From Novacetimonas pomaceti (GTDB taxonomy: Bacteria; Pseudomonadota; Alphaproteobacteria; Acetobacterales; Acetobacteraceae), in assembly GCF_003207955.1 (NCBI RefSeq), contig NZ_NOXG01000013.1:5632-69631 (forward strand): a stretch of 64,000 nucleotides of DNA, written 5' to 3'. Below are positions 52,187 through 60,314 of the stretch, one piece after another (positions within the stretch are counted from its first letter, which is position 1; each line of letters starts with the position of its first letter). The notes beneath the pieces were generated by a model that saw nothing but the letters and a program-made list of their open reading frames with translations, was not told where the DNA came from and did not search any database. The translations under genes and the position numbers were made by a program.

Positions 52187-53221
52187 ATGGAAACCATGCA
52201 GGCGGCCGTGCTGGTGACGCCCGGTCATTTCGAGGTGCGGGAGGTGCCGATACCGGCCACCGGCCCCGATGACGTGCTGGTCCGGGTGGATCGGTGCGGC
52301 ATATGTGGCACTGACGTTCATATATTCGAGGGGCATTACGTGGCCGACAGGCTGCCGTTCATTCCGGGCCATGAATTCACGGGCACGCTGGCGCGCGTGG
52401 GCGAACGGGTAAGTGGCCTGCAGGTGGGGCAGCGGGTGGTGGCCGACATCAATATCGGCTGTGGTCACTGCTATTACTGCAGGCGCAATGAAATCCTGAA
52501 CTGCCCGCAGATGCGCCAGATCGGCATCCATCGCGACGGTGGCTTTGCGCAGTATGTTTCCGTCCCGGCGCGTCAGATCATTCCCGCGCCGGATACGGCC
52601 GCGCCCGGGGTCCTGGCCCTGACCGAGCCTGTGGCCTGCGTCGTCCGTGCCGCGCGCAAGGCCCGGGCCGGTTTCGGGCAGTCGGTCGTCGTGCTGGGGG
52701 CCGGCCCGGTGGGCAATCTGCATATCCAGATGATGCGGCTTGTGGGGGCGGCCCCGATCATTGCCGTGGAACTGTCCCCCCGGCGCGCCGAACTTGCGGC
52801 GCGGGCCGGGGCCGATGTGGTCATTACCGACCCGAATACCATGCTGGATATCGTAAAATCGCATACCGGCGGGCGGGGGGCCGATATCGTGATCGAAAGC
52901 ATCGGATCGCCCGCCCTGTATGCACGTGCATTCGACCTGATCCGCCCGGGCGGACACGTCGCGGCCTTTGGCATTACCGGGCCGGACGATACTGTCGCGG
53001 TGCGGATACTCGACATGATCCTGAAGGAAAATTCGATGAAGGGGTCCGTCGCGGGCATGGGCGAGGACATGCATGACGCCCTGACACTGCTGACGCATGG
53101 CCGTTTCCAGGTGGAACCTTTTACACAGTCCGTCGTGCCGCTGGAGCATATCCAGTCGGCGTTCGATACCCTCAGGGACAGGTCGGAAATCCTCAAGGTC
53201 CAGATCGCCCCGCCCGCGTGA
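52187..53221 (+). CDS. Zinc-dependent alcohol dehydrogenase (polyol/threonine dehydrogenase-like MDR)
   Basis: A 344-residue medium-chain dehydrogenase. The catalytic zinc site is GICGTDVHIFEGH with PGHEFTG; the structural zinc lobe is GCGHCYYCRRNEILNC; the Rossmann motif is VVVLGAGPVGNLH. The fold matches sorbitol, xylitol, galactitol and threonine dehydrogenases. ATG at 52187 has AGGGAG upstream. Last gene of the transporter operon, 19 bases after the permease, so it probably oxidises the imported polyol or sugar. Confidence 0.9.
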   Translation: METMQAAVLVTPGHFEVREVPIPATGPDDVLVRVDRCGICGTDVHIFEGHYVADRLPFIPGHEFTGTLARVGERVSGLQVGQRVVADINIGCGHCYYCRRNEILNCPQMRQIGIHRDGGFAQYVSVPARQIIPAPDTAAPGVLALTEPVACVVRAARKARAGFGQSVVVLGAGPVGNLHIQMMRLVGAAPIIAVELSPRRAELAARAGADVVITDPNTMLDIVKSHTGGRGADIVIESIGSPALYARAFDLIRPGGHVAAFGITGPDDTVAVRILDMILKENSMKGSVAGMGEDMHDALTLLTHGRFQVEPFTQSVVPLEHIQSAFDTLRDRSEILKVQIAPPA

Positions 53222-53462
53222 ACGCCGATAAACCGGCCGGCATCACTGGAAAAGCGCCAAAAGGCAGGGCGGAAACAGGCACGCGCCGTCCTGCCGGGAT
53301 GGATCGCGCGGCCATGCGACATCCCCCACTGGTGCCCAAGGGAGGATGTTTCCACGCTGGGTAAATGCCTTGTTACCTGGGCCGGGACGGAGTACAGGAA
53401 CCGTATCGGATCCGTATATTCCTGTCAGCCGCCGCCTGCTCTTTCCAATGCAAGGAGATCCC

Positions 53463-54155
53463 ATGCCAAAAGTATTGAACGTTGCCAAACGGGCCGGGTC
53501 ACAGGCAAGGAAAACGTCAGCCGGCAAAACAGGCACGTCACATGCAAGGGACGCGGAGGCCACGCAGAAGCGCATTCTGGCGGCGGCCAAGAAAGAGTTT
53601 GCAATGAACGGTCTGGCTGGCGCGCGCGTCGATACCATCGCCGAAAAGGCCGAAGCCAACAAACGCATGATCTACCATTACTTCGGCAGCAAGGAAGCCC
53701 TGTTCGAACGCGTGCTGGAAGATGCCTATGCGGATATATGCCGCGCCGAACAGTCCCTGAAACTGGATCACCTGGACCCGAAGACGGCGCTTGAAACCCT
53801 TGTCAGGTTTACATGGCAATATTATCTGGACAATCCGGAATTCCTGACACTGGTCAATAATGAAAACCTGCAGAAGGCGGTTCATCTGCATGGTTCAAAG
53901 GTGCTGCCGGTCATCAGCCGCAACCGCCTTGATATGGTCGAATCCCTTCTGGCACGCGGGGAAAAGGCAGGCATATTCCGCCGTGGGATCGATGCCATGC
54001 AGCTTAACATAACCATCGCGGCTGTCGGGTATTATTATATTACCAATCGCTTTACGGGTTCCATTATCTTCGACTGCGACTTCATGGCGTCAGGCATGCT
54101 GCGCAAGCGGCTGGCGTTCAATATCGATACGATTGTCAGAACCGTCTGTAAATAA
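53463..54155 (+). CDS. TetR-family transcriptional regulator
   Basis: A 230-residue regulator: a Lys/Arg-rich N-terminal tail, a TetR helix-turn-helix (FAMNGLAGARVDTIAEKAEANKRMIYHYFGSKEALFERV split over residues 40-80) and a helical ligand domain like that of RutR/NicS-type proteins (LVRFTWQYYLDNPEFLTLVNNENL). ATG at 53463 has GGAG 7 bases upstream. It sits in the middle of the catabolic cluster and is the only regulator there, so it is the likely reader of the four near-palindromic 14-bp sites. Its own upstream gap (53222-53462) has no clear copy. Confidence 0.88.
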   Translation: MPKVLNVAKRAGSQARKTSAGKTGTSHARDAEATQKRILAAAKKEFAMNGLAGARVDTIAEKAEANKRMIYHYFGSKEALFERVLEDAYADICRAEQSLKLDHLDPKTALETLVRFTWQYYLDNPEFLTLVNNENLQKAVHLHGSKVLPVISRNRLDMVESLLARGEKAGIFRRGIDAMQLNITIAAVGYYYITNRFTGSIIFDCDFMASGMLRKRLAFNIDTIVRTVCK

Positions 54156-54171
54156 ATGAAAAAACAGACAT

Positions 54172-54191
54172 CCTCGCATGCGGGGTTTTTG
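54172..54191 (+). terminator. Rho-independent terminator after the TetR gene
   Basis: CCTCG and CGGGG pair across CATG, followed directly by TTTTTG. It lies 17 bases after the TetR stop. Confidence 0.6.
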
Positions 54192-54231
54192 TAAAGATGT
54201 TTCTTCGGAATGGTTTGAAGAAATAATACAG

Positions 54232-54309
54232 AGTTATTTGGGGGTAGCCTTTTTTCAAAAATGAGGCGCTTCCTGAAGCTTTTTGAAAAAAGATTCACCA
54301 AAAACTTCT
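54232..54309. repeat. Two-hairpin palindromic element, degenerate copy
   Basis: Same order as the copy at 61966-62045: outer arm AGTTATTTGG, eroded hairpin around AGCCTTTTTTC, second hairpin GAAGCTTTTT / AAAAAGATTC, then CCAAAAACTTC as right outer arm. Several mismatches suggest an older copy. Confidence 0.65.
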
Positions 54310-54546
54310 TTATGATTTTCAGGATATCTGAAGGGGGAGCCTTTTCAAAATACCCTTTAAATACCATGGGAATCATAAGATGCCGTGTTTTTTACAGGAA
54401 ATTGGCATCCCTTCAGGTTCAGCCTTTGCCGTGATGTGTCGTCACATGCCCTGCGGGAACGATCCATCATTCCGGTAAGGCAAAAAATGACCTGTTTACA
54501 GGACATTCACATGCGCGTGGGGGACAACCCGTTTTGGCAATAATGC

Positions 54547-54575
54547 TTGAGGTCGGGTTGGTCCGGATATATAAA
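54547..54575 (+). promoter_or_regulatory. Promoter of the CoA-transferase gene
   Basis: TTGAGG (54547-54552) and TATAAA (54570-54575) with an ideal 17-base spacer. The operator-like site begins at the very next base, a layout suited to repression. Confidence 0.6.
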
Positions 54576-54589
54576 TAACCAGATAGTTA
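54576..54589. promoter_or_regulatory. TetR-operator-like site C
   Basis: TAACCAGATAGTTA, the best copy of the motif, with TAAC/GTTA inverted ends. It abuts the -10 element and ends 24 bases before the CoA-transferase start, the same distance as site A from its gene. Confidence 0.65.
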
Positions 54590-54613
54590 TGTGTGGTGAT
54601 GAGAGGTTCCGGT

Positions 54614-56203
54614 ATGTCAAAAACAAAAAGCGCCGCGGACGTCGCCGCGTTGATCGGTGATAACGCCATTGTCGTGGTGAATTCATCAAGCGGCCTGTGC
54701 TGCCCCGATGCGGTTCTGGCCGCCATTGGCGAACGGTTCCGCGCCGAAGGCGCGCCGCGCAACATTACGACCATCCACCCCATTGCCGCGGGCGACATGT
54801 TCGGCACGCGGGGGGTGGATCACCTGGCGCAGCCGGGCCTGATTTCGCGCATTATCGGCGGATCGTATCCGTCCGGTCCTTCCTCGGCCGAGCCCCCCCT
54901 GATCCGCCAGATGCTGGGACGGAACGAGATCGCGGCCTATAACGTGCCCAGCGGCATCATCTTCGATATCCTGCGCGAAGGGGCCGCCATGCGTCCCGGC
55001 GTGCTGACGAAGGTCGGGCTGGACACGTTTGTCGATCCCGCGCAGGAAGGCTGCGCCATGAACGAGGCCGCGCGGGAAACGCCACTTGTCAGCAAGGTGG
55101 AATTCCAGGGGGAGGAATGGCTGTATTTCCCCGCCATCCGGCCTGATGTCGCCATTATCCGCGCCAGTACCGCCGATGAACGGGGAAACCTGACGTTCGA
55201 GAACGAGGGCGCCTACCTTGGCGCCATGGAACTCGCCCTTGCCGCCCATAACAGTGGCGGCATCGTCATCGCGCAGGTCCGCCAGGTAGCGCAGGCAGGC
55301 ACGTTACGCCCTCATGACGTGCGCGTGCCCGGCATTCTGGTGGATTACGTGGTCGAAGCCCCGAACCAGTTGCAGACCACCGCAACCCCCTATGATCCGG
55401 CGATTTCGGGCGAGGTGTTCCGTCCGCTCGACAGTTTTGCCCTGCCGCCTTTCGACGTGGCCAAGGTCATGGCCCGGCGCGTGGCGCGTGAACTGCGGCC
55501 CGGATGGGCGGTGAATATCGGCTTTGGCATCTCGGCCAACGTGCCGCGCATCCTTCTTGAGGAAGGGCGCCATGGCGAGGTGACATGGGTGATCGAACAG
55601 GGCGCGGTTGGCGGGATTCCGCTGCTTGATTTCAAATTCGGCTGTTCATCGAATGCCGAGGCCTTTGTCGCATCCCCCCATCAGTTCACCTATTTCCAGG
55701 CTGGTGGCTTCGATGTTTCCCTGCTTTCCTTCCTCCAGATCGATCGCAACGGGTCGGTCAATGTTTCAAAACTGTCCGCGCGCCCCCATGTCACGGCGGG
55801 TTCGGGCGGGTTTGTCGACATCACGTCGCGGGCGCGGCGGATTGTCTTTTCCGGCTATTTCAACGCCGGCGCGAAATTCGACATCGTCGATGGCAGGCTG
55901 GTGATCGAACGCGAAGGCAAAATCGCCAAAATCGTTGACGAGCTGGAGCAGGTCTCCTTCTCCGGCCCGCGTGCGGTAGCACAGGGACAGGAAGTGCTCT
56001 ATGTTACGGAACGCTGCGTCATGCAGTTGACCCCGGATGGATTGATGGTAACGGAAATCGCGCCCGGCATCGATCTGCAGACGCAGATCCTCGACCAGGC
56101 GCAGGCATCGCTTCTGGTCTCTCCCACGCTGCGTGTCATGGATGCGGCACTTTTCCAGCCTGATGGCAAAAGCCCGTCACACGCCGCCCGCGTCGCGGCC
56201 TGA
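54614..56203 (+). CDS. Class I acyl-CoA:acetate / 3-oxoacid CoA-transferase
   Basis: A 529-residue protein containing both halves of a class I CoA-transferase in one chain, like YdiF/propionate CoA-transferase. The catalytic glutamate region reads FENEGAYLGAMELA, with GIVIAQVRQVA after it and NIGFGISANVPRIL in the second half. It moves CoA between an acyl-CoA and a free acid through a glutamyl-CoA intermediate. ATG at 54614 has AGAGG 7 bases upstream; in-frame GTG and ATG codons further up are less likely. It probably activates the pathway acid for the acyl-CoA dehydrogenase, or recycles CoA at the end. Confidence 0.88.
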   Translation: MSKTKSAADVAALIGDNAIVVVNSSSGLCCPDAVLAAIGERFRAEGAPRNITTIHPIAAGDMFGTRGVDHLAQPGLISRIIGGSYPSGPSSAEPPLIRQMLGRNEIAAYNVPSGIIFDILREGAAMRPGVLTKVGLDTFVDPAQEGCAMNEAARETPLVSKVEFQGEEWLYFPAIRPDVAIIRASTADERGNLTFENEGAYLGAMELALAAHNSGGIVIAQVRQVAQAGTLRPHDVRVPGILVDYVVEAPNQLQTTATPYDPAISGEVFRPLDSFALPPFDVAKVMARRVARELRPGWAVNIGFGISANVPRILLEEGRHGEVTWVIEQGAVGGIPLLDFKFGCSSNAEAFVASPHQFTYFQAGGFDVSLLSFLQIDRNGSVNVSKLSARPHVTAGSGGFVDITSRARRIVFSGYFNAGAKFDIVDGRLVIEREGKIAKIVDELEQVSFSGPRAVAQGQEVLYVTERCVMQLTPDGLMVTEIAPGIDLQTQILDQAQASLLVSPTLRVMDAALFQPDGKSPSHAARVAA

Positions 56204-56211
56204 CGGGAAGG

Positions 56212-56241
56212 GGGCCTGTCGCGTCATGGCGCGGCAGGCCC
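56212..56241 (+). terminator. Strong hairpin after the CoA-transferase gene
   Basis: GGGCCTGTCGCG (56212-56223) pairs with CGCGGCAGGCCC (56230-56241) over 12 bases with one G-T wobble and a 6-base loop. No long T-run follows, so termination may be partial, leaving the glycerate kinase gene 100 bases on under read-through. Confidence 0.55.
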
Positions 56242-56342
56242 GTTATTGCGGGCGCGGGAATGCGCGGTCATGCATGCGCGCGCCCGGTCCGTCATGCCTG
56301 TCTGTCCCGATGGACCGGATGCCCGGTTGAGGAGAGTTGTCC

Positions 56343-57602
56343 ATGTCGGAGGAGCGTGCGTTTCTGACACGCCTTTTCAGGGCTGCCGTTGCGGCGGCCG
56401 ATCCAGAAGTGGTACTGCGGCCTTTCCTTCCGCCCCCGCCTGCGGGCCGGACGGTCGTGGTCGGCGCCGGCAAGGGCGTTGCCCAGCTGGCCCGCGCGCT
56501 GGAACGGGCATGGGATGCGCCCCTGTCCGGCATCGTGGTGACGCGGTATGGCTATGGCGTGCAATGCGAACGCATCCGCGTGGTGGAAGCAAGCCACCCC
56601 GTGCCGGACGCGGCGGGACTGGAGGCGACGCGGCTGCTGTTTGACGCGGTGGCAGGGCTTGCTCCGGATGATCTGGTGATCGCCCTTGTGTGCGGCGGCG
56701 GTTCCGCCCTGCTGCCCGCGCCGGTGGAGGGGCTGGACCTGTCCGACGAAATCGCCCTTAACGAGGTCCTGCTGGCGTCGGGCGCGCCGATTTCGGTCAT
56801 GAACCTGATCCGCAAGCAGGTTTCGCGTATCAAGGGGGGCAGGCTGGCCGCTGCGGCATGGCCCGCGCGCGTGGTAACACTTGTCGTATCCGACATCCCG
56901 GGGGATGACCCCGCGTTGGTGGCGTCAGGACCGACGGTGCCGGATCCCGGCACGCGCCATGATGCCCTGGCAGCCATCGAGCGGTATGGCATTGCGGTGC
57001 CCCCCGCGATCATGCGCCATCTGCGACATGCCATGACGGATGCGCCGCGACCTGACGACCCGGTGTTCCAGCGCAATATGGTGCATGTCATCGCATCCGC
57101 CGCCCGGTCACTGGAGGCCGCGGCGGAAGTGGCGGCGGCCGAGGGCATCAGGGCAGCGATCCTGTCTGATTCCATGGAGGGCGAGTCCCGTGACGTGGCG
57201 CAGGTGCATGCGGCGATCGCGCGCGAAATCGTCCTGCGTAACCGGCCGTTTCCCCGACCGGTGGTCCTTCTTTCGGGGGGGGAGACAACCGTGACGCTGC
57301 GCGGGGACGGGAAGGGGGGACGCAACAGCGAATTCGCCCTTGCCTTCGCGCTCGGCATCAATGGCATGGCAGGCATTCATGCGCTGGCGGCCGATACGGA
57401 TGGCATAGACGGGAGCGAGGATAACGCCGGCGCGTTCGCGGATGCGTCCACCGCGTCCCGCCTGTACCAACGCGGCATGGATCCGGCGATTTTCCTGCGC
57501 CGCAATGACGCATGGACAGCTTTTTCCTGTCTGGGCGACCTGTTTGTAACCGGGCCGACGGGTACGAATGTCAATGACTTCAGGGCAATCCTGATTTCGT
57601 GA
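56343..57602 (+). CDS. Glycerate kinase, MOFRL (DUF4147) type
   Basis: A 419-residue GckA/TtuD-type kinase: N-terminal DUF4147 domain (VVVGAGKGVAQLARALE; VVEASHPVPDAAGLEA; VCGGGSALLPAP; LIRKQVSRIKGGRLA; VSDIPGDDPALVASGPTVPD) and C-terminal MOFRL motif (LLSGGETTVTLRG; GGRNSEFALAFAL; ADTDGIDGSEDNAGAF). The family phosphorylates D-glycerate, usually at C2, and feeds lower glycolysis. ATG at 56343 has GGAG upstream. It suggests that the cluster's substrate ends as glycerate or hydroxypyruvate. Confidence 0.9.
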   Translation: MSEERAFLTRLFRAAVAAADPEVVLRPFLPPPPAGRTVVVGAGKGVAQLARALERAWDAPLSGIVVTRYGYGVQCERIRVVEASHPVPDAAGLEATRLLFDAVAGLAPDDLVIALVCGGGSALLPAPVEGLDLSDEIALNEVLLASGAPISVMNLIRKQVSRIKGGRLAAAAWPARVVTLVVSDIPGDDPALVASGPTVPDPGTRHDALAAIERYGIAVPPAIMRHLRHAMTDAPRPDDPVFQRNMVHVIASAARSLEAAAEVAAAEGIRAAILSDSMEGESRDVAQVHAAIAREIVLRNRPFPRPVVLLSGGETTVTLRGDGKGGRNSEFALAFALGINGMAGIHALAADTDGIDGSEDNAGAFADASTASRLYQRGMDPAIFLRRNDAWTAFSCLGDLFVTGPTGTNVNDFRAILIS

Positions 57603-57790
57603 ATACAGGGGCAGGATTACCGTTCATATAGAATATGGGAATGTCATATATTCCATAATAGAACGATCAGGATAGCAGATATAAAAGATAGAAAAATAGT
57701 ATAGTTTTATATTTTATATTCATTTGCGCAGTAAGATATTTGATTTCCCTCATGGATGATCACGCGAATGAGAGTGACGGTCTCCTTGTC

Positions 57791-57815
57791 GAAACCGGTT
57801 CCGATTGCCGGTTTC
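57791..57815. promoter_or_regulatory. Inverted repeat in the esterase leader
   Basis: GAAACCGG (57791-57798) and CCGGTTTC (57808-57815) are exact complements 9 bases apart, ending 25 bases before the esterase start. Operator or leader hairpin. The preceding 190 bases are very AT-rich and hold the promoter; no gene is seen there. Confidence 0.4.
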
Positions 57816-57840
57816 TGATAACAAGAGGACTTGATTCATC

Positions 57841-58797
57841 ATGCCGAAAAACGTCGTAAATCCCGAATTCCTTCCGATCCTGGAAAAGATGCCCTCCTTT
57901 GACGGGCTGTCTGACCGATCCCTGCCGGAAGTGCGGGAAATTTTCATGACGGCAGTACGCCTGATCGAAGGGCGTCCTCTGTCCGATGTCGAAACACAGG
58001 AAGAATACTTACCCGGCCCGGCAGGCGCGCCAGACGTTCGCGTGCTGATCTACCGGCCGCGCGAACGTCGGCCCAACGCGCCCGCCATGGTCTATATCCA
58101 CGGCGGCGGCCTTGTTTCCGGCCATCCCGAAGTTGACGACCCCAAATGCCAGGTCCTGGCCAGCAAGATGGGATTTGTCGTGGTTTCGGTCGATTATCGC
58201 CTTGCGCCCGAGGTCAGGTATCCCGGCGCGATCGAGGACTGTTATGCCGTGCTGAAATGGGTGCATGAAAATGCGCAGAAGCTGGGCATCAATCGCGACA
58301 AGGTGGTTGTCGCGGGGGAAAGCGCGGGGGGTGGGCTGAGCGCCGCCCTGTCGCTGATGGCGCGCGACCGCAAGGAATACAGGCTTGCCTACCAGCTGCT
58401 GATCTATCCGATGCTTGATGACCGGACGGCGACGAAGGTGGATCCGGCCCCCGACTTTGGCGAATATGTCTGGACGCGATCGGCCAACAAGTTCGCGTGG
58501 GAGGCCTATCTGGGGGCTGCCGCGGGCGGGGCTGACACGCCTGCCTATGCCTCTGCCGCGCGGGCAAAGGATCTGTCCGGCCTTCCGCCCACGTTCATCG
58601 GGGTGGGGTCCATGGACCTGTTCCTGTGCGAGGATCTGGATTATGCCCGCCGCCTGATGGCGTCCGGCGTCCCGACGGAGGTTTTCGTGGTGCCGGGTGC
58701 CTATCATGTATTCGACATGTTCGTGCCCGATGCCGAACTCTCCCGCCGCTTCATGGACGCCTATTGCGCGGGGCTGAAGCGGACGCTGGGCCTGTAA
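57841..58797 (+). CDS. Alpha/beta-hydrolase, hormone-sensitive-lipase family
   Basis: A 318-residue cytosolic esterase: oxyanion motif HGGG (residues 87-90), nucleophile elbow GESAGG (Ser 161), DLFLCED with the acid and PGAYHVFDM with the histidine. This is group IV of bacterial lipases. Such enzymes cleave short-chain esters or acetylated compounds. It has its own AT-rich promoter region and is followed by a strong terminator, so it seems monocistronic. Confidence 0.88.
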   Translation: MPKNVVNPEFLPILEKMPSFDGLSDRSLPEVREIFMTAVRLIEGRPLSDVETQEEYLPGPAGAPDVRVLIYRPRERRPNAPAMVYIHGGGLVSGHPEVDDPKCQVLASKMGFVVVSVDYRLAPEVRYPGAIEDCYAVLKWVHENAQKLGINRDKVVVAGESAGGGLSAALSLMARDRKEYRLAYQLLIYPMLDDRTATKVDPAPDFGEYVWTRSANKFAWEAYLGAAAGGADTPAYASAARAKDLSGLPPTFIGVGSMDLFLCEDLDYARRLMASGVPTEVFVVPGAYHVFDMFVPDAELSRRFMDAYCAGLKRTLGL

Positions 58798-58878
58798 CGG
58801 GACAGGGGACGCGAACAGCAGGGCGCATCCGTTGCAATGCGCCGTGAAAGTTCGTGTCCCCGTGTTGTTTTCCGCGGG

Positions 58879-58910
58879 TTTCCATCCGGGCAAAACGACC
58901 CGGATGGAAA
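58879..58910. terminator. Bidirectional terminator
   Basis: TTTCCATCCGGG (58879-58890) and CCCGGATGGAAA (58899-58910) make a perfect 12-bp stem with an 8-base loop between two convergent genes; short A/T edges serve both directions. Confidence 0.75.
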
Positions 58911-58927
58911 TCCGTGTCCGGGGAATG

Positions 58928-60298
58928 TCAGCCCACGCGGATAAGCTTGCGGTTGATGAACTCCTCGATCCCCAGGAAGGACAGTTCACGTCCGAATCCT
59001 GAATTCTTGATCCCGCCAAAAGGAAGTTCCGGTGCGGCGGCAGTCGCCGTATTGATGAACATCATGCCGGTTTCGACCTGTTCAGCGACCCTTTCGGCCC
59101 GCCCGATATCGCGGGAGAAAACAGCCCCGCCAAGCCCGTAGGGGGAGTCGTTCGCCAGTTCAATGGCTTCGTGTTCGCTTGCCACCTTGTGCACGACCGC
59201 CACGGGTCCGAATATTTCCTGATAGAATACGGGATTGTCCTTCGACACGCCCGTCAGGATGGTCGGCTCCATGAAGAAGCCCGTCCGCTCCATCCGCTTG
59301 CCGCCAGCCACCAGGGTTGCCCCTGCCTTGACGGCTTCGTCGGTCTGCGCAAGTGCGGTGTCGAGCGCCTTTTTACTGCTCATCGGGCCATGGGTGGTGC
59401 CCTCGGCCAGCGGATTGCCAATGCGGAACTGCGTGATCGCTTTTTTCAGTCCCGCAACGAAAGCGTCATGGACCTTTTCATGCACGATCATCCGCTTGGC
59501 CGCCGTGCAGACCTGCCCATTATTGGCGAACCGGCCCCATGTCGCCCACTTCACGGCGAGTTCAAGGTCCGCGTCATCCAGCACGATGAAGGCGTCGCTG
59601 CCGCCCAGTTCCATCGTATCCTTCTTCAGCGCCGCGCCAGCTTCGGCGGCAACGGCCTGCCCGGCGCGTTCGCTCCCGGTCAGGGCGACGCCACGGATGC
59701 GGAAATCCTTGATAAGGTCCGAGGACTGCTCGTTGCTGAGGAAGATGTTGGTGTAAACGCCTGCCGGCGCGCCCGCGTCATGGAACAGCTTTTCAAAGGC
59801 CAGGGCGCATTGCGGCACGTTGGGGGCATGCTTGGCGATCACCACGTTGCCCGCCATCAGGTTCGGCCCCGCCACGCGCGCAAGCTGATAGTAGGGAAAA
59901 TTCCATGGCTCGATACAGTAAATCAGGCCAAGCGGCTGATTGATGATCTTTGCACGGCCTTCCTTGACCTTCAGATGCGTGGGGGCAAGGAATTCTGCCG
60001 CGCCGTCGGCGTAGAAGGAAAGAATGTCAGCCGTGATGTCGATTTCTTCCAGCGCATCAGGCAGCGCCTTGCCCATTTCGGTCGCGATCAGGCGCGCATG
60101 CGCCACGCGGTCACGGCGCAGCAGGTCGGCGGCCTTTGACATGATGGCCTTGCGGGCTGCGATGTCGCGCTTTTTCCAATCGGTCTTCCACACATGGTCC
60201 GCGCGATCGACAATCGCCTTCATCTGTTCGGAGGTGTGAAGTTCGAACGTGCGTTCCACGGTTTCAGTGGTCGGGTTGAGGGTCTGGTAAAAACTCAT
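58928..60298 (-). CDS. NAD(P)-dependent succinate-semialdehyde-type dehydrogenase
   Basis: A 456-residue ALDH of the short GabD1/Sad subgroup: CIEPWNFPYYQLARV, ALTGSERAGQAVA, TMELGGSDAFIVL (Glu 230) and RFANNGQVCTAAKRM (Cys 264). The subgroup oxidises succinate semialdehyde and related aldehydes. ATG at 60298 has AGGGAAA upstream; a longer frame adds 51 residues without homology. It starts 16 bases after an Old Yellow Enzyme gene on the same strand, so the two form an operon, perhaps for detoxifying reactive carbonyls. Confidence 0.88.
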   Translation of the reverse strand: MSFYQTLNPTTETVERTFELHTSEQMKAIVDRADHVWKTDWKKRDIAARKAIMSKAADLLRRDRVAHARLIATEMGKALPDALEEIDITADILSFYADGAAEFLAPTHLKVKEGRAKIINQPLGLIYCIEPWNFPYYQLARVAGPNLMAGNVVIAKHAPNVPQCALAFEKLFHDAGAPAGVYTNIFLSNEQSSDLIKDFRIRGVALTGSERAGQAVAAEAGAALKKDTMELGGSDAFIVLDDADLELAVKWATWGRFANNGQVCTAAKRMIVHEKVHDAFVAGLKKAITQFRIGNPLAEGTTHGPMSSKKALDTALAQTDEAVKAGATLVAGGKRMERTGFFMEPTILTGVSKDNPVFYQEIFGPVAVVHKVASEHEAIELANDSPYGLGGAVFSRDIGRAERVAEQVETGMMFINTATAAAPELPFGGIKNSGFGRELSFLGIEEFINRKLIRVG

Positions 60299-60314
60299 TG
60301 GTACATTTCCCTGT

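Noticed and set aside
53222..53462. Possible TetR operator before the TetR gene itself
   Set aside because: The nearest string (GTTACCTGG near 53370) matches too few positions of the 14-bp motif. I do not count it as a fifth site.
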